A stretch of 64,000 nucleotides of DNA from Paraburkholderia aromaticivorans (lineage in GTDB: Bacteria > Pseudomonadota > Gammaproteobacteria > Burkholderiales > Burkholderiaceae), in assembly GCF_012689525.1 (NCBI RefSeq), contig NZ_CP051514.1, forward strand, positions 1,674,001-1,738,000, in the 5' to 3' direction. Numbering within the stretch: position 1 is the stretch's first letter; every line of letters starts with the position of its first letter. The notes below the pieces were generated by a model. It saw nothing but the letters and a program-made list of their open reading frames with translations. It was not told the DNA's origin and did not search any database. Below, in pieces: positions 37,446 through 46,999 of this stretch. The position numbers and the translations under genes were made by a program.

Positions 37446-38977
37446 CTCGCCTCCAGGGCTACCGCCGGTTCGCCCCTCGGCGCCGTGCCGCGCGCGACGG
37501 GTGCGACGGGTGCGACGGGCGCGGTGTCCGGCGGCGGCGTTGCTGGTGCGGGCGGTGGAACCGACAGTTTCTCCGCGGCGAGAACCCAGCCGCCGCCCAT
37601 CGCCTTATAGAGGTTGACGAATGAGGTCAGCTCGGCTCCCTGCGTCTGCGTATAGCTCAGTTGTGCGTTGAAGAGGCTTCGCTCGGCGTCGAGCACTTCG
37701 ATGTAACTCGTGTAACCGCCTTCGTAACGCAGACGCGCGAGCCGCGCGTACGTGTGCAGCGCCTCGACCTGGTTGGCCAACACGGCCAGCTGCTCGTGCG
37801 TCTTCTGCACGGAGATGAGCGCGTCTTCGACCTCCTGGAATGCCACCTGAATCGCTTTCTCATAAGCGAACAGCGCTTCCTGCTGACGCGCCTCGGCCTG
37901 CCGCACCTGCCCCGAGATATTGCCCGCCGTGAAAATGGGCTGCGTCACGCTGCCGGCAAAAGACCATACCCGCGCCGGCCCGGTGAAAAGATTCGAGAAC
38001 TGCGAGCTGACCGTGCCAAACAGCCCAGTCAGCGAGATGGACGGAAAGTAAAGCGCCTTGGCCGCGCCGATCAGCGCGTTTTCCGACACCAGGGTCTGCT
38101 CGGCCTGCAGCAGATCCGGACGGCGTTCGAGCAACTCCGAAGGCAGCTCGTTCGGAATCTGCGGCGAGCCCATCATCGACAGTTCGCGACCGCGCAGAAT
38201 CGCGCCCGGGTTTTTGCCGATCAGCACGGACAACGCGTTTTCCTGCTGGCCGATCTGCGTTTCGAGCAGCGGGATGGTGGCTTTCGCTGCCTCGTATTCC
38301 GACTGGCTTTGCGCCAGCTCCATTTGCGACACCTCGCCGCCCCTGAAGCGCAACGTGAAGACCCGGACCGATTCGTCGCGGCTTTCCACGGTCGACTTCG
38401 CGATCTCAAGTTGCCGATCAAGACTGCGCAAGTTAATGTAGGCGGATGAAACGGCGCTGACCAGCGTCAGGATGGTGGCCCGGCGGCCTTCCTCGCTGGC
38501 CAAAAGGTTAGCGCGGGCAGCCTCGGTCTGGCGGCGAACCTTGCCGAAAAGATCGATTTCCCACGCCACCGACACTGTCGCGTCGAACTGGTTGTAGATC
38601 GGGCTGACACCGTTCGGTACCGGTATTCCGCTCGCCTGAGACGCGCGTTGGCGAGATGCATCCGCGCCCGCCACCACCTGGGGAAACAGCGCGGAACGCG
38701 TCGTCACGAACTGCGCCTGGAACTCGTCGACCCGCGCGGCCGCGATCTTGACATCGCGGTTCTCCAGCAGCGCGGTTGCGATCAGCTGGTCGAGCACCGG
38801 ATCCTGAAACTGCTCCCACCATTCCACGTTGGCAATTTCGGCGGCCTCGCCCTGCGCAAAGCGATACGTTGCCGGCACCTCCACCGTGGGCCGCACGTAG
38901 TTGGGGCCAAGCAGGCAGCCGCTCAGCGCAAGCAACGTGGCGGAAGCGAGCAGACGCGTCAAAGCCGTCGCGTTCAT
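37442..38977 (-). CDS. NodT-family outer-membrane efflux factor
   Basis: 511-residue outer-membrane lipoprotein (lipobox LLALSGC) of the RND efflux factor class: LGPNYVRPTVEVPATYRF near the N-terminus, two repeated OEP domains of coiled coils, and a Pro/Ala-rich tail. ATG 38977 follows the RND gene stop codon by one base, so it is translationally coupled. It completes the tripartite pump with the two upstream genes. Confidence 0.9.
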   Translation of the reverse strand: MNATALTRLLASATLLALSGCLLGPNYVRPTVEVPATYRFAQGEAAEIANVEWWEQFQDPVLDQLIATALLENRDVKIAAARVDEFQAQFVTTRSALFPQVVAGADASRQRASQASGIPVPNGVSPIYNQFDATVSVAWEIDLFGKVRRQTEAARANLLASEEGRRATILTLVSAVSSAYINLRSLDRQLEIAKSTVESRDESVRVFTLRFRGGEVSQMELAQSQSEYEAAKATIPLLETQIGQQENALSVLIGKNPGAILRGRELSMMGSPQIPNELPSELLERRPDLLQAEQTLVSENALIGAAKALYFPSISLTGLFGTVSSQFSNLFTGPARVWSFAGSVTQPIFTAGNISGQVRQAEARQQEALFAYEKAIQVAFQEVEDALISVQKTHEQLAVLANQVEALHTYARLARLRYEGGYTSYIEVLDAERSLFNAQLSYTQTQGAELTSFVNLYKAMGGGWVLAAEKLSVPPPAPATPPPDTAPVAPVAPVARGTAPRGEPAVALEAR

Positions 38978-38978
38978 G

Positions 38979-41900
38979 TCAAGGACTCTCTTGAGACGGC
39001 GTGTGCGGCGGCAAGCCGGGCTCTGCCGCGCCCGACTCCCGCGCCGTTCCGGCTGCGCCCTGGTCCGGCTTCTGCTTGCCGCCGCTGGAGCGCGACGACA
39101 TCGACTCAAGCAGGTAATAGAACATCGGAATGAAGAATACGGCGATGGCCGTCGCGCCGATCATGCCGCCAATCACCCCGGTGCCGATCGAATGGCGGCT
39201 GTTGGCCGACGCGCCCGTCGCAATGGCAAGCGGCACGCAGCCGAGAATGAAGGCCAGCGACGTCATCACGATCGGACGCAAGCGCTCTTCCGCCGCCGTC
39301 ATGGTGGCGTCGAACACCGACGCCCCGGTCTCCCGGTTCAGCACCGCAAATTCGAAGATCAAGATCGCGTTCTTGGCGGCGAGCGCGACCAGCATCGTCA
39401 GTCCGATCTGGAAGTAGACGTCGTTACTCAGGCCGCGCAGCAAAATGGCGAGCAGTGCGCCAAAGAGCGCGAACGGGACCGCCATCAGCACGCCGACCGG
39501 CAAGCTCCACTTCTCATACTGCCCGGCGAGGATAAGGAACACCATCACCAACCCGAACACGAAGACGAGCCCCGACGTGCCGCCCGATTGCCGTTCCTCG
39601 TAGGCCTCTCCGCTCCAGGCGACGTCATAGCCGGACGGCATTTGCGTCGCCAGTTCCTCCAGTGTGGCGATCACCTGGCCGGAGCTAAATCCGGGAGCGG
39701 CGTTCGCCGTGATTTTGATCGCGGGAAAATTGTTGAAGCGCGTGACCAGATCGGGGCCCACGACAAACTGGTAACTGGACACCGACGTGATTGGCATCAT
39801 CGCGCCGGTCTTGCTGCGCACGAAGATCTGATCGAGGTCGCGAGGCGTCAACCGGTACGACGGCTCCGCCTGCAAAATCACTTGCCAGAGCCGGCTCGAG
39901 CGGTTGAACTGCGACACATAGAGCGAGCCGAACATCGTTTGCATCGCGCCATACACGTCTTCGACCGGCACCCCGAGCGTCTCGGATTTGTCGCGGTCCA
40001 CCTTCACCAGCAATTGCCGCGACGACGCGTTGAACGTCGAAGTCACACCGGTGAGCTCCTGACGCTGCTTTGCCCTCTGAACGAAGTCTTGCGCAACCTC
40101 CGCGAGTTGCGCGATGCTCGCGTCGCCCTTGCTCTGAATCCACACTTCCGTGCCGCCAGTCGTGCCGAGACCGGGAATCGACGGCGGGTTGACGGGAACC
40201 ACCACGCCCTCTTTCACGTTCGCGAAATGGCGGTACGCATCTTGCAAGACTGTCCGTGCGTTCTGCGTTTTGATGTTCGCCGAAGAGTAGCGTTCATCGA
40301 AGCTCTTGAAACCGACAAAGAAAGTGCTGGCGTTGTTTTTATTCTGGTTATCAAGCAGGCTATACCCGTCGACCACCGTGATGCTGCCGACTGCCGGCTG
40401 TTTGATGAAGTAGTCGGTGACCTGTTGGGACACTTCTCCGGTACGGTCGAGGCTTGCCGCGTCGGGCATGATGACCGCGCCGAGCAGATAGCCCTGGTCC
40501 TCCGGTGGCAGGAATGCGGACGGAATCGATCGAACCATGAGCACCGCGAGTACGATCATGGCTACGAAGAACACCAGAGCGAGGATCGATCGCTTGATCA
40601 CCAACCTGACCGCTCGCGAGTAGCCCGCCGTCATCCGGGCAAACTGGTTATCGAACCAGCGGAAGAAGCCCTTCTTCTCGTGATGGGAACTCTTCAATAA
40701 CAACGCGGCGAGCGCCGGCGACAAGGTCAGCGCCACGATGCCGGACAGCACCACCGATATCGCGATCGTGATGGCGAACTGCTTGTACATCTGCCCTGTG
40801 ATTCCGCCGAGAAACGCCACCGGCACGAACACTGCGCACAGCACGAGCACAATGGCGATGACCGGTCCGGCCACCTCGTCCATTGCCTTCTTGGCGGCAT
40901 CTTTTGGATTCAGCTTGAGCACAGTTATGTTTCGTTCGACGTTCTCGATCACAACGATCGCGTCGTCCACCACGATCCCGATGGCGAGCACCATCCCGAA
41001 CAGCGTCAGCATGTTGATCGAGAAGCCCAGCGGAAGCATGAACATGCATGTCCCGACAATCGAGACCGGCACCGCGACGATCGGAATCAGCGTCGCGCGC
41101 AGGCTTTGCAGAAACACAAAAACGACAATGACGACGAGCACCAGCGCTTCGAAAAAGGTGTGAATGACGTCCGAAATGGAGGACCGGGTGAACTCGGTCG
41201 TATCCATGGCGATTTCATAAGTCAGCCCTTCCGGAAACGATTTTTTCAGTTCTGTCAGCGTTGCGCGAACGTTCTTCGAGACATCCAGTGCATTCGCGCC
41301 CGGCTGCTGATAGACGGCGAGAACGGTCGCGGGCTTGCCCTGGAACCGGCTGCGAATGGAGTAATCTTTTTGCCCCAGCTCGGCCCGCCCAATGTCCTTG
41401 ATCCGTACGATCGCTGCTCCACCGTTCGTCGCGCGCACGATAATATTTTCGAACTCGGACGGCTCGGTCAGACGGCCAGTCGTCGTGACGGCAAACGACT
41501 GTTCAACCGCTGTTCCCGTAGGCGATTGCCCGATGCTACCCACGGCGAACTGTTGATTCTGATTCGCCACCACGCGCTGAACGTCGGCGGCTGTCACGCC
41601 AAGTTGCGCCATGCGATCGGGCTTCAGCCAGATACGCATCGCGTAGTCGGGATTACCGAAAATACTGGACTGGTTCGCGCCGGGAACCCGCTTGATCGCA
41701 TCCAGCACATAGACGTTGGCGAAGTTCGCGATGTAGACCGAATCGTACCGGTTGGAAGGCGAATAGATCGCAATCACCATCATGAAGGCGGACGACTTCT
41801 TCTGAACCTGAATGCCCTGCGCCTGGACGGATTGCGGGAGCTGCGGCAACGCGAGATTAACGCGGTTCTGCACATCGACCTGAGCCAGTTCCGGGTTTGT

Positions 41901-42197
41901 TCCGATCTGGAAATACGCATTGATCGTCAGGTTTCCGGTCGACGAACTCGACGAGTTCATATAGATCATGTTGTCCGCGCCATTGACCTGCTGCTCGATC
42001 GGCGCGGCGACATTATTCGCCACAACCTCCGCGTTGGCGCCCGGATACGTGGCGGAAATAGTGATCTGCGGCGGGGTGATGTCGGGATACTGCGCGATCG
42101 GCAGGGCGAACATCGCCAAGGCGCCGCCTAGCGTAATGACAATCGAAATAACCGACGCGAAAATCGGACGATCGATGCAGTAATGCGAGATGCTCAT
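38979..42197 (-). CDS. HAE1-type RND efflux permease
   Basis: Inner-membrane RND multidrug transporter of 1072 residues. The N-terminus ISHYCIDRPIFASVISIVI is typical of the family. The proton-relay helix carries GIVVDDAIVVIENVERN, and the C-terminal half has the usual second helix bundle ending in GCVPLAIATGASANSRHSIG. The open frame upstream of ATG 42197 is a non-coding extension across the adaptor gene. It lies 13 bases after the adaptor. Substrates unknown. Confidence 0.93.
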   Translation of the reverse strand: MSISHYCIDRPIFASVISIVITLGGALAMFALPIAQYPDITPPQITISATYPGANAEVVANNVAAPIEQQVNGADNMIYMNSSSSSTGNLTINAYFQIGTNPELAQVDVQNRVNLALPQLPQSVQAQGIQVQKKSSAFMMVIAIYSPSNRYDSVYIANFANVYVLDAIKRVPGANQSSIFGNPDYAMRIWLKPDRMAQLGVTAADVQRVVANQNQQFAVGSIGQSPTGTAVEQSFAVTTTGRLTEPSEFENIIVRATNGGAAIVRIKDIGRAELGQKDYSIRSRFQGKPATVLAVYQQPGANALDVSKNVRATLTELKKSFPEGLTYEIAMDTTEFTRSSISDVIHTFFEALVLVVIVVFVFLQSLRATLIPIVAVPVSIVGTCMFMLPLGFSINMLTLFGMVLAIGIVVDDAIVVIENVERNITVLKLNPKDAAKKAMDEVAGPVIAIVLVLCAVFVPVAFLGGITGQMYKQFAITIAISVVLSGIVALTLSPALAALLLKSSHHEKKGFFRWFDNQFARMTAGYSRAVRLVIKRSILALVFFVAMIVLAVLMVRSIPSAFLPPEDQGYLLGAVIMPDAASLDRTGEVSQQVTDYFIKQPAVGSITVVDGYSLLDNQNKNNASTFFVGFKSFDERYSSANIKTQNARTVLQDAYRHFANVKEGVVVPVNPPSIPGLGTTGGTEVWIQSKGDASIAQLAEVAQDFVQRAKQRQELTGVTSTFNASSRQLLVKVDRDKSETLGVPVEDVYGAMQTMFGSLYVSQFNRSSRLWQVILQAEPSYRLTPRDLDQIFVRSKTGAMMPITSVSSYQFVVGPDLVTRFNNFPAIKITANAAPGFSSGQVIATLEELATQMPSGYDVAWSGEAYEERQSGGTSGLVFVFGLVMVFLILAGQYEKWSLPVGVLMAVPFALFGALLAILLRGLSNDVYFQIGLTMLVALAAKNAILIFEFAVLNRETGASVFDATMTAAEERLRPIVMTSLAFILGCVPLAIATGASANSRHSIGTGVIGGMIGATAIAVFFIPMFYYLLESMSSRSSGGKQKPDQGAAGTARESGAAEPGLPPHTPSQESP

Positions 42198-42210
42198 ATC
42201 GGTCGCCCTT

Positions 42211-43530
42211 TCATTGGGTCGAACCGCTGCCGGTTCCTTGCGCCACGGACTCCTTAGCCGGCGTGAAAGATGCAGATGCAGGTGCCGCACTTTCAGTGTC
42301 TGGAGGTCCGGGCGGCGCTGCGTCTTTCGCGGGGGATGCACCTTTGACGATTTTGAGTTGCGCTCCCGCTGCGACACGCAGTGCGCCGTCCACGACAATG
42401 CGTTCGCCCGCCTTGAGTCCTTCTGACACGAACCAGTCGTCGCCGTGCCAATCCCCCACTTCGACGACCCGCTGGTGCGCTTTCGCCTGGTCGTCGACGA
42501 CCCACACAAAGTGACTCTTCGAGCCTTGCAATACGGACCTCTGCGGCACGAGAATCGAATTGGGCCTGATGGCCCCGGAAACGCGTGCCTTCACGAATTG
42601 GCCGGGCCGCAATGTTCCCTTCGGATTATCGAAGACCGCCCGCACCAGAAAGGTCCCCGTTTCGGTGCTGAAAGCAGGATTCGCAAAGTCAATACGCCCG
42701 GACTCCGAGAACACCGATCCGTCGGCCAGAATCAGCTGGACGACAAAATCGTTGTGCTCCGGGAATTTCAGTTGCCCTGCTGCAATCTGGTCCCGGTACT
42801 TCAACATCTCGTTTTCGGAGATACTGAAGTTCACCCACATCGGGTCCAGTTGATAGACGTAGGTCAGCAAGCCGTTGGCAGTCGCCGTGACATAGCTGCC
42901 GTCCTGCTGACGTGCAAAGCTCGACAGACCCGCGAGGGGGGACTTGATCGTCGTATAGCCGAGATTGAGCTGTGCCGTATCGACTTCCCCCTTTGCCGCG
43001 ATCACTGCGGCAGCGGACTGCTTTTCGTTGCCTATCGCGTCGTCGAGATCTTTCTTGCTCAACGCGTTTTGAGCAGCGAGCGGCTCTACCCGCGCCAGAT
43101 TCGCCTTGGCAACCTGATAACGCGCCTGCTGCTGCGCGAGTTGTCCTTTCGCGGTTTGGAGCGCGGCCTCGAACGGCTTGCGGTCCATCTGGAACATCGT
43201 CTGCCCCACCTTGACGAGTGCCCCCTCGACGTACATGCGTTTCTCGAGAAAGCCGTCCACCCGGGCACGAATCTCGACCTCGCGGGAACTCTGGGTTTGA
43301 GCGGTAAACTGGAAGTCGACGGGCGTATCCTGCTGTACAACCGTCGTGACCGTCACTTCGGGCGCGGCAGCCGTCGGCGCGGCGGCCTGCTTCTTGCAAG
43401 CGGTGAGCAGGATCATAGCCGCTGCCATCAGCAGCAGCGCACGCCACGAACGATGAAAAGCACGCGAAGTGTCCGCAGGCCCGAGAAAATACGGCCACCG
43501 TGCGGGATGAAGGATGGCGACGGTTTTCAT
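42211..43530 (-). CDS. RND periplasmic adaptor (membrane fusion protein)
   Basis: 439-residue lipoprotein adaptor (lipobox LLTACKK). It has a barrel-sandwich hybrid (VEIRARVDGFLEKRMYVEGAL), an alpha-hairpin (QTAKGQLAQQQARYQVAKAN), a beta-barrel (GTFLVRAVFDNPKGTLRPGQF) and a Pro/Ala/Ser tail. It links the RND permease and the NodT-type channel. It lies 15 bases after a small periplasmic-protein gene. Confidence 0.92.
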   Translation of the reverse strand: MKTVAILHPARWPYFLGPADTSRAFHRSWRALLLMAAAMILLTACKKQAAAPTAAAPEVTVTTVVQQDTPVDFQFTAQTQSSREVEIRARVDGFLEKRMYVEGALVKVGQTMFQMDRKPFEAALQTAKGQLAQQQARYQVAKANLARVEPLAAQNALSKKDLDDAIGNEKQSAAAVIAAKGEVDTAQLNLGYTTIKSPLAGLSSFARQQDGSYVTATANGLLTYVYQLDPMWVNFSISENEMLKYRDQIAAGQLKFPEHNDFVVQLILADGSVFSESGRIDFANPAFSTETGTFLVRAVFDNPKGTLRPGQFVKARVSGAIRPNSILVPQRSVLQGSKSHFVWVVDDQAKAHQRVVEVGDWHGDDWFVSEGLKAGERIVVDGALRVAAGAQLKIVKGASPAKDAAPPGPPDTESAAPASASFTPAKESVAQGTGSGSTQ

Positions 43531-43545
43531 TGCGCGACCGCCTGA

Positions 43546-43950
43546 TCACAAGACCGCACAGTTGCCGAAGAGCACCAGCGCATCCTCGCTATTCACGATC
43601 ATCAACGTCATTGATCCGTCGGCGGAATCGAGCACCAAGGTCCACCCATATCCCATCTCTGTACCTTCCATGATGATCTGATTGGCATCTTTGCTGGCGA
43701 TACGCATGGGCGTCGTTCGCGCGGGTCCGATGATCACCTTCTTGTCGAAGTCGAGCGAAAGAAACCGGGGCGCTCCAATATCCGCCGGCAACGAACGCGT
43801 GCAGGTTAGTCCCGGATCGCATGAATGCGCGTCGACCGTCGCGCAGAGGAGTCGTTTGCTTCCATCGAAGTCGGCGGCCCACGTGTCGAGTGCAATGGCG
43901 CTGAGCAGAATTGTGATAGCAGAGGCGAGTAAGGTTGACCCTAATTTCAT
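43546..43950 (-). CDS. small secreted protein, first gene of the efflux/Pqi operon
   Basis: 134-residue protein with a clear signal peptide (cleavage at TWAADF) and a beta-rich body with four cysteines (LLCATVDAHSCDPGLTCTRS and a C-terminal GNCAVL). ATG 43950 has GGAG 7 bases upstream. Box site 6 is about 170 bases upstream. No family recognised. As leader gene of an 11-kb efflux/lipid-transport run it may be an envelope stress component; that is inference. Confidence 0.75.
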   Translation of the reverse strand: MKLGSTLLASAITILLSAIALDTWAADFDGSKRLLCATVDAHSCDPGLTCTRSLPADIGAPRFLSLDFDKKVIIGPARTTPMRIASKDANQIIMEGTEMGYGWTLVLDSADGSMTLMIVNSEDALVLFGNCAVL

Positions 43951-44088
43951 CACGTACTCCTGCGTTTTCTTTGAGCGCTGCTCGCGCAGTGAACCCGCAC
44001 GCGACGACGGCAGGCGCACGCGTCAGGTCGTTTAGCCGCGCCCCAACTCGAAACGGCTGGTCGTTTGAGTGACGCGCTGATGTAGGTC

Positions 44089-44134
44089 AGTTTGGTAGCT
44101 GAAATACAGGGAGGCAATCGGACCTTGGTCTCAT
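44089..44134 (-). promoter_or_regulatory. GGACCWWGGTCC box, site 6 (RND-Pqi operon)
   Basis: Minus-strand AGACCAAGGTCC (44120-44131) followed by GATTG; CAAACT at 44089-44094 starts 26 bases after the 12-mer. Predicted transcription start near 44082, about 130 bases before ATG 43950. It lies just past the stop codon side of the REC-only gene. Confidence 0.7.
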
Positions 44135-44157
44135 ATCGCCCGGCGACGCGCACGTGC

Positions 44158-44586
44158 TCAAGGGCGTAGCGGACCGTTGATCGCCATTTCCACAGCCCTG
44201 ATCAGGATGGCGGCATTGAACGGTTTTCGTAGATACGCGGCAGCGCCAGACGCGAGCGCGGCCTGTCTAACGGAAAGCTCGTCGTGCGCGGTAATCATGA
44301 TGACCGGCAGGCCTATCGACGCAAGTTGACGCTGAACCTCCAGTCCGCTTGTTCCCGGCATCTGGATGTCCAGAATGACACACGCAGGACGGTACGACGG
44401 AATCGCCGATAGCGTACTCAAAAACTCATCGCCGCTTAGGAACGTCTCCGACTCAATACCTGAGGCGTGCAGCAGACGCTTGATGGCTCGGCATACCGAT
44501 TCATCATCGTCGACTACGGCAACGATCTGGTTGGGGTTGACCATTTTGAACGTGCGAAAGTGCGGTCGCTCCATGAGTAAGCTCAT
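44158..44586 (-). CDS. REC-only response regulator
   Basis: Single receiver domain related to FixJ-type receivers: acidic pair AVVDDDESV, phospho-acceptor Asp in CVILDIQMPG, Thr in MITAHD, and Lys in YLRKPF. No output domain follows, so it may compete for or relay phosphate (CheY/DivK-like). The start is uncertain: ATG 44586 lies about 4 bases after the transcription start predicted from box site 7; ATG 44544 (MVNPNQ) matches the domain start but lacks a ribosome site. It sits 123 bases downstream of the FixJ-like regulator. Confidence 0.8.
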   Translation of the reverse strand: MSLLMERPHFRTFKMVNPNQIVAVVDDDESVCRAIKRLLHASGIESETFLSGDEFLSTLSAIPSYRPACVILDIQMPGTSGLEVQRQLASIGLPVIMITAHDELSVRQAALASGAAAYLRKPFNAAILIRAVEMAINGPLRP

Positions 44587-44596
44587 TCGGAGTACC

Positions 44597-44641
44597 AGCG
44601 TAGCGTGAGGTGATGAAGCGAGATATAGGACCTTGGTCCAC
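44597..44641 (-). promoter_or_regulatory. GGACCWWGGTCC box, site 7 (REC-only gene)
   Basis: Perfect minus-strand 12-mer GGACCAAGGTCC (44628-44639) followed by TATAT; TACGCT at 44597-44602 starts 26 bases after it. Predicted transcription start near 44590, almost on top of ATG 44586. Confidence 0.75.
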
Positions 44642-44709
44642 TAGCGGCATCAACAGGATGGAATGGGGCCGACATCCCTCCCGCGAAATCCCGATCGGCC
44701 CATGCAGAC

Positions 44710-45333
44710 TTATATGTCGTCGGCTGCGTCCACGCCGACCTTTTCCGCAAGCCGAACGAGTTCAGCAATCGATCGTACCTTCATCTTCTTCATCACCCGA
44801 GCGCGATGAATCTTGATTGTCTTTTCAGCCGCGCCAAGTTCGCTGGCGACCTGTTTGTTCAGACGCCCAGTCAATAAGAGCGCCATGACTTCGCGCTCGC
44901 GGTGCGTGAGAAGATTGACCCGTTCCTGCAACTCAGCTTTTTCGCACCTCTTCGCCCACTCTATGCAAGCGCACTCGAGCGCGCGGTCCACCGCGGCAAA
45001 CAATAAGGATTGGCATACCGGCTTGGGCAGAAAATCGAGCGCACCACCCTTCATTGCTTCAACGCTTGACCCGACGCCGCCGTGCCCTGTCAAAAAAATG
45101 ATGGGCAAGAGCTGATTGAGATTGCGCTGCACTTCCAGCCCCGACATTCCCGGCATCTGCAAATCGAGAACGAGGCATGCGGGTACGCTGGCCAGGTCGG
45201 CTCTATCTAGAAAAGCTTCAGGGCTGTCAAAAGATTCAACCAGGTAGCCCGATGCGCGCAGCAGTCGGGCGAGCGCGCATCGAACTCGCTCATCGTCGTC
45301 GACGAGGAAAACACGAGCGGCGCCCGGATTCAT
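44710..45333 (-). CDS. FixJ/NarL-type response regulator
   Basis: 207-residue regulator: receiver domain at about 5-118 (FLVDDDERV, phospho-Asp in LVLDLQMPG, FLTGHG, FLPKPV) and a LuxR/FixJ helix-turn-helix at about 140-200 (LTHREREVMALLLTGRLNKQ, with TIKIHRARVMKKM as recognition helix). ATG 45333 overlaps the kinase stop codon (ATGA), so the two are coupled. It is the best local candidate to bind the GGACCWWGGTCC boxes, because regulators of this class (for example DosR) use similar inverted repeats near -43. Confidence 0.9.
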   Translation of the reverse strand: MNPGAARVFLVDDDERVRCALARLLRASGYLVESFDSPEAFLDRADLASVPACLVLDLQMPGMSGLEVQRNLNQLLPIIFLTGHGGVGSSVEAMKGGALDFLPKPVCQSLLFAAVDRALECACIEWAKRCEKAELQERVNLLTHREREVMALLLTGRLNKQVASELGAAEKTIKIHRARVMKKMKVRSIAELVRLAEKVGVDAADDI

Positions 45334-46784
45334 GACGGCCCGCGGGGATCCCTTCCTATGGCCGCTTTCTGAGGCAACGTTATGTGAAACGACGCTCCCT
45401 TGCACTCGTTGTTCTCCGCCCATAACTGGCCTCCGTGCGCTGTCACGATCGTGCGGCTGATGGAAAGGCCGAGACCGAGCCCTTGAGGCTTGGTCGAGAA
45501 GAACGGCCGGAATACTTTATTCATCTGGTCGACGGTCAGCCCCTGACCTCGATCTTTCACCGTAACCCGTACGCCTCCCCCAACCTCTTCTCGCACCGTT
45601 GTCTCGATGATGCGCTCCTTTGGATCGCATTCCTTCACCGCGTCGAAGGCGTTCAGCAGCAGATTGAGCAAAACCTGCTGCAGTTGAACCTTATCGCCGA
45701 ACACCGTTGCCAGATTGTCGGCAATGTCGAATTTCGTGCGAACTTCCCGCGCCACCGCATCGCTATGTACGAGCAAGGCGATGTCTCGGACCACCTCGCC
45801 AACGTCTACCGGCTGCAACTCCAGGTCACCTTTTCGTACCATCGTCCGGATCTTCTGGATAACTTCGCTCGCGCGACGGTTATCCAGAATGATGTCGCCC
45901 AATGCCTCGCGGAGCTCTGCCGTATTGATCTTCTCCGCTTCGATGAATTTCTGCGCGGCTTCCGCGTTGCTCAAGATAGCGGTAAGCGGCTGATTCAGCT
46001 CGTGTGCGAGAGAACTTGCGAGTTCTCCCAAAGATGAAACTCGCACCAGATGAGCCATTTCCGTCCGGTTTCGATCGATTTCGCGGCACGCGACGCGACC
46101 CGCTATGGCGATGATCTGCAAACCCTGATCGGACGCGCTGTATTTCGTGGTATTGGCTTCCACGTGAAAACCTTCACCGTCGCGCCGGCGCGCGACCAGC
46201 ACCTGTGTCGTTGTCCCGTCGGTGATCTTGTGTTCGACGCCACGGTCTTCGGCCATAGAATCGCAACCCCGCCAAGCATGGATCGGGAACAGCATCTCGA
46301 TCCGTGCGCCGGTCAATTCTTCGCCGGTATAGCCGAACAGTTCTATCGCACTGGCGTTCGCAAAGATTATCTGATTTTTCTGATCGATCGTAAGCGTCGC
46401 GACCGGCAACATCTCAAGCGCGTCCCTCAAGTGAATTCTTTCGTCCAGAACCCCGCGCCTGCCGCATCCTTCTTCTGGCAGACCTGCCGCGCTGGCGCCT
46501 GTATGTCCTTGCCGTCCCGGCTTTGCATTGGCAAGCTCACGTTCATCGGCAGCGATCCGCTTTTTGGGCTGATCCGCAACGTCGCCGAGGAGCGCCAATG
46601 ATTTAGCGCCTGGTGTTCTCAGCCGCCAATATCCTCGTTCCCGAAGCGAACGAGCGCTGATGGGTGACACATGCAACGGGCGGTGGACACTTCGAGGCGA
46701 GGGACGCTGTTGCCCGCAGCAGGCCATAGCAAAACTGACCATGCTTTGCACCAGGTCTCTGCCACGCACAACCAGAGTGATCAT
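45330..46784 (-). CDS. FixL-like soluble PAS histidine kinase
   Basis: About 484 residues, no membrane segment. A PAS domain is at about 115-235 (LPVATLTIDQKNQIIFANAS), then HisKA with LAHELNQPLTAILSNAEA, and HATPase with N-box LLNLLLNAFDAV, DRGQGL and GLGLGLSIS. The heme-ligand His region of true FixL is not obvious, so an oxygen-sensing heme is unproven. ATG 46784 has GGAG 7 bases upstream; the first 100 residues look poorly structured and a later start is possible. Coupled to the FixJ-like gene. Confidence 0.85.
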   Translation of the reverse strand: MITLVVRGRDLVQSMVSFAMACCGQQRPSPRSVHRPLHVSPISARSLRERGYWRLRTPGAKSLALLGDVADQPKKRIAADERELANAKPGRQGHTGASAAGLPEEGCGRRGVLDERIHLRDALEMLPVATLTIDQKNQIIFANASAIELFGYTGEELTGARIEMLFPIHAWRGCDSMAEDRGVEHKITDGTTTQVLVARRRDGEGFHVEANTTKYSASDQGLQIIAIAGRVACREIDRNRTEMAHLVRVSSLGELASSLAHELNQPLTAILSNAEAAQKFIEAEKINTAELREALGDIILDNRRASEVIQKIRTMVRKGDLELQPVDVGEVVRDIALLVHSDAVAREVRTKFDIADNLATVFGDKVQLQQVLLNLLLNAFDAVKECDPKERIIETTVREEVGGGVRVTVKDRGQGLTVDQMNKVFRPFFSTKPQGLGLGLSISRTIVTAHGGQLWAENNECKGASFHITLPQKAAIGRDPRGPS

Positions 46785-46999
46785 TGGTATCTCCGAAACC
46801 AATGGTTAGTGCATATCCAAAGCCACCGTCTCGCCATGTTCGGTCACGGTCAACTATACCGATTCGCGGCATCTGGTGCGGGCCATCGGTAACTTGAGAG
46901 CAGTATAGGACCTCAAGAATAAATTTGAGGGACATTGAAAGAATTTTTTTGCAATTTGCAATCCACGCTCTGCGGGCGTTCTGAACCGGAGATTCATCA

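Noticed and set aside
38901..40700. 599-codon open frame opposite the RND permease
   Set aside because: Antisense shadow; low-complexity Arg/His-rich translation and no family features.
43632..43643. GCACCAAGGTCC, one base from the perfect box
   Set aside because: It lies inside the coding sequence of the small secreted protein, on the opposite orientation, and no -10-like hexamer follows at the standard spacing.
46904..46920. Half box (GAGGTCCTATA on the minus strand) upstream of the sensor kinase gene
   Set aside because: Only one arm matches and there is no -10 at the expected distance; kept out of the nine sites.
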